Of a stretch of 64,000 nt of DNA, positions 63,739 to 64,000 are shown piece by piece. The position numbers and the translations under genes are program-made. The DNA comes from Scandinavium vulneris_A. GTDB lineage: Bacteria > Pseudomonadota > Gammaproteobacteria > Enterobacterales > Enterobacteriaceae. The notes beneath the pieces are model-generated. The model had not been told where the DNA came from and did not search any database. It worked only from the letters and a program-made list of their open reading frames with translations. The stretch is taken from the NCBI GenBank assembly GCA_046518185.1, contig JBKGRZ010000002.1, forward strand, positions 186,001-250,000. Direction: 5' to 3'. Numbering within the stretch: position 1 is the first letter of the stretch; every line of letters starts with the position of its first letter.

Positions 63739-64000
63739 ATGAGCAAGCAAGAACATGTGATTTTAGTCGATGAGCAGGGTGAGATTTGCGGCACACAGGA
63801 AAAGCATTCGGCCCATCATGCCTCTACCCCACTGCATCTGGCGTTTTCCTGCTGGCTGTTCAATGATCAGGGCCAATTGTTACTGACCCGTCGGGCGCTG
63901 GCGAAAAAAGCCTGGCCCGGAGTGTGGACCAACTCAGTTTGCGGTCACCCTCAGGAAGGTGAAACTTTTGAACAAGCGTTACGTCGCCGCTGTCGTTTTG
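63739..64000 (+). CDS. idi: isopentenyl-diphosphate delta-isomerase (partial, 3' end outside window)
   Basis: The first 87 codons of a type 1 isomerase start at an ATG (MSKQEHVILVDEQ) behind GAGAGGG. The catalytic cysteine region TNSVCGHP is included, and residues match E. coli Idi throughout (HLAFSCWLF, KKAWPGVW). The enzyme interconverts IPP and DMAPP for isoprenoid synthesis. The gene runs off the right edge. Confidence 0.93.
   Translation, partial: MSKQEHVILVDEQGEICGTQEKHSAHHASTPLHLAFSCWLFNDQGQLLLTRRALAKKAWPGVWTNSVCGHPQEGETFEQALRRRCRF

Overview
This window is a piece of an Enterobacteriaceae chromosome closely related to Escherichia coli. From rlmM to idi the backbone genes follow the E. 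coli K-12 order and the proteins are close homologues of roughly equal length. Base composition is that of a mid-to-high GC enteric such as Enterobacter, Lelliottia, Leclercia or Kosakonia. I cannot fix the genus from sequence alone.

Positions 1-36000 are almost pure backbone. They hold rlmM-ygdD-gcvA with the divergent sRNA GcvB, ygdI, csdA-csdE, tcdA, mltA, three tandem initiator tRNAs, amiC, argA with two ARG boxes, the recC/ptrA-recB-recD group with the prepilin-like genes ppdA-ppdB-ygdB-ppdC, thyA-lgt, ptsP-rppH, the DnaA-box-rich DARS2 interval, mutH, ygdQ, ygdR, tas, aas-lplT and one OmrA-type sRNA.

Positions 36000-50700 carry backbone genes with accessory inserts. A beta-glucoside module (PTS EIIC, family 1 glycosidase, UxuR-type regulator, GNAT acetyltransferase, LacI-type regulator) sits between galR and lysA, which are neighbours in E. 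coli. Its outermost genes overlap the 3' ends of both. After lysA/lysR and ygeA, the E. coli araE position holds kdgF and a fepE-type chain-length regulator. kduD-kduI follow. kdgF and kduI each have a KdgR-like box, so the hexuronate (pectin-derived) branch looks co-regulated: KdgF, KduI and KduD act one after another.

Positions 50700-64000 run from yqeG to glyU, ygeR(actS) and idi. In E. coli the yqeG-glyU interval holds the ETT2 island. Here it holds a PdxI-like aldo-keto reductase, a cold-shock-domain protein of unknown role, and the most interesting locus of the window: a seven-gene fructan/sucrose system. Its genes are a CscR-like repressor, a LacY/CscB-type symporter, the cytosolic GH32 enzyme CscA, an OmpG-type porin, an exported GH32 enzyme, a second OmpG-type porin and a fructokinase. 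The layout suggests a complete route: passage through the outer membrane, periplasmic cleavage of fructo-oligosaccharides, proton-coupled import, cytosolic hydrolysis and fructose phosphorylation. The cscR-cscB gap carries two near-identical operators centred 63 bp apart. No insertion sequence, prophage, integrase or CRISPR array was seen.
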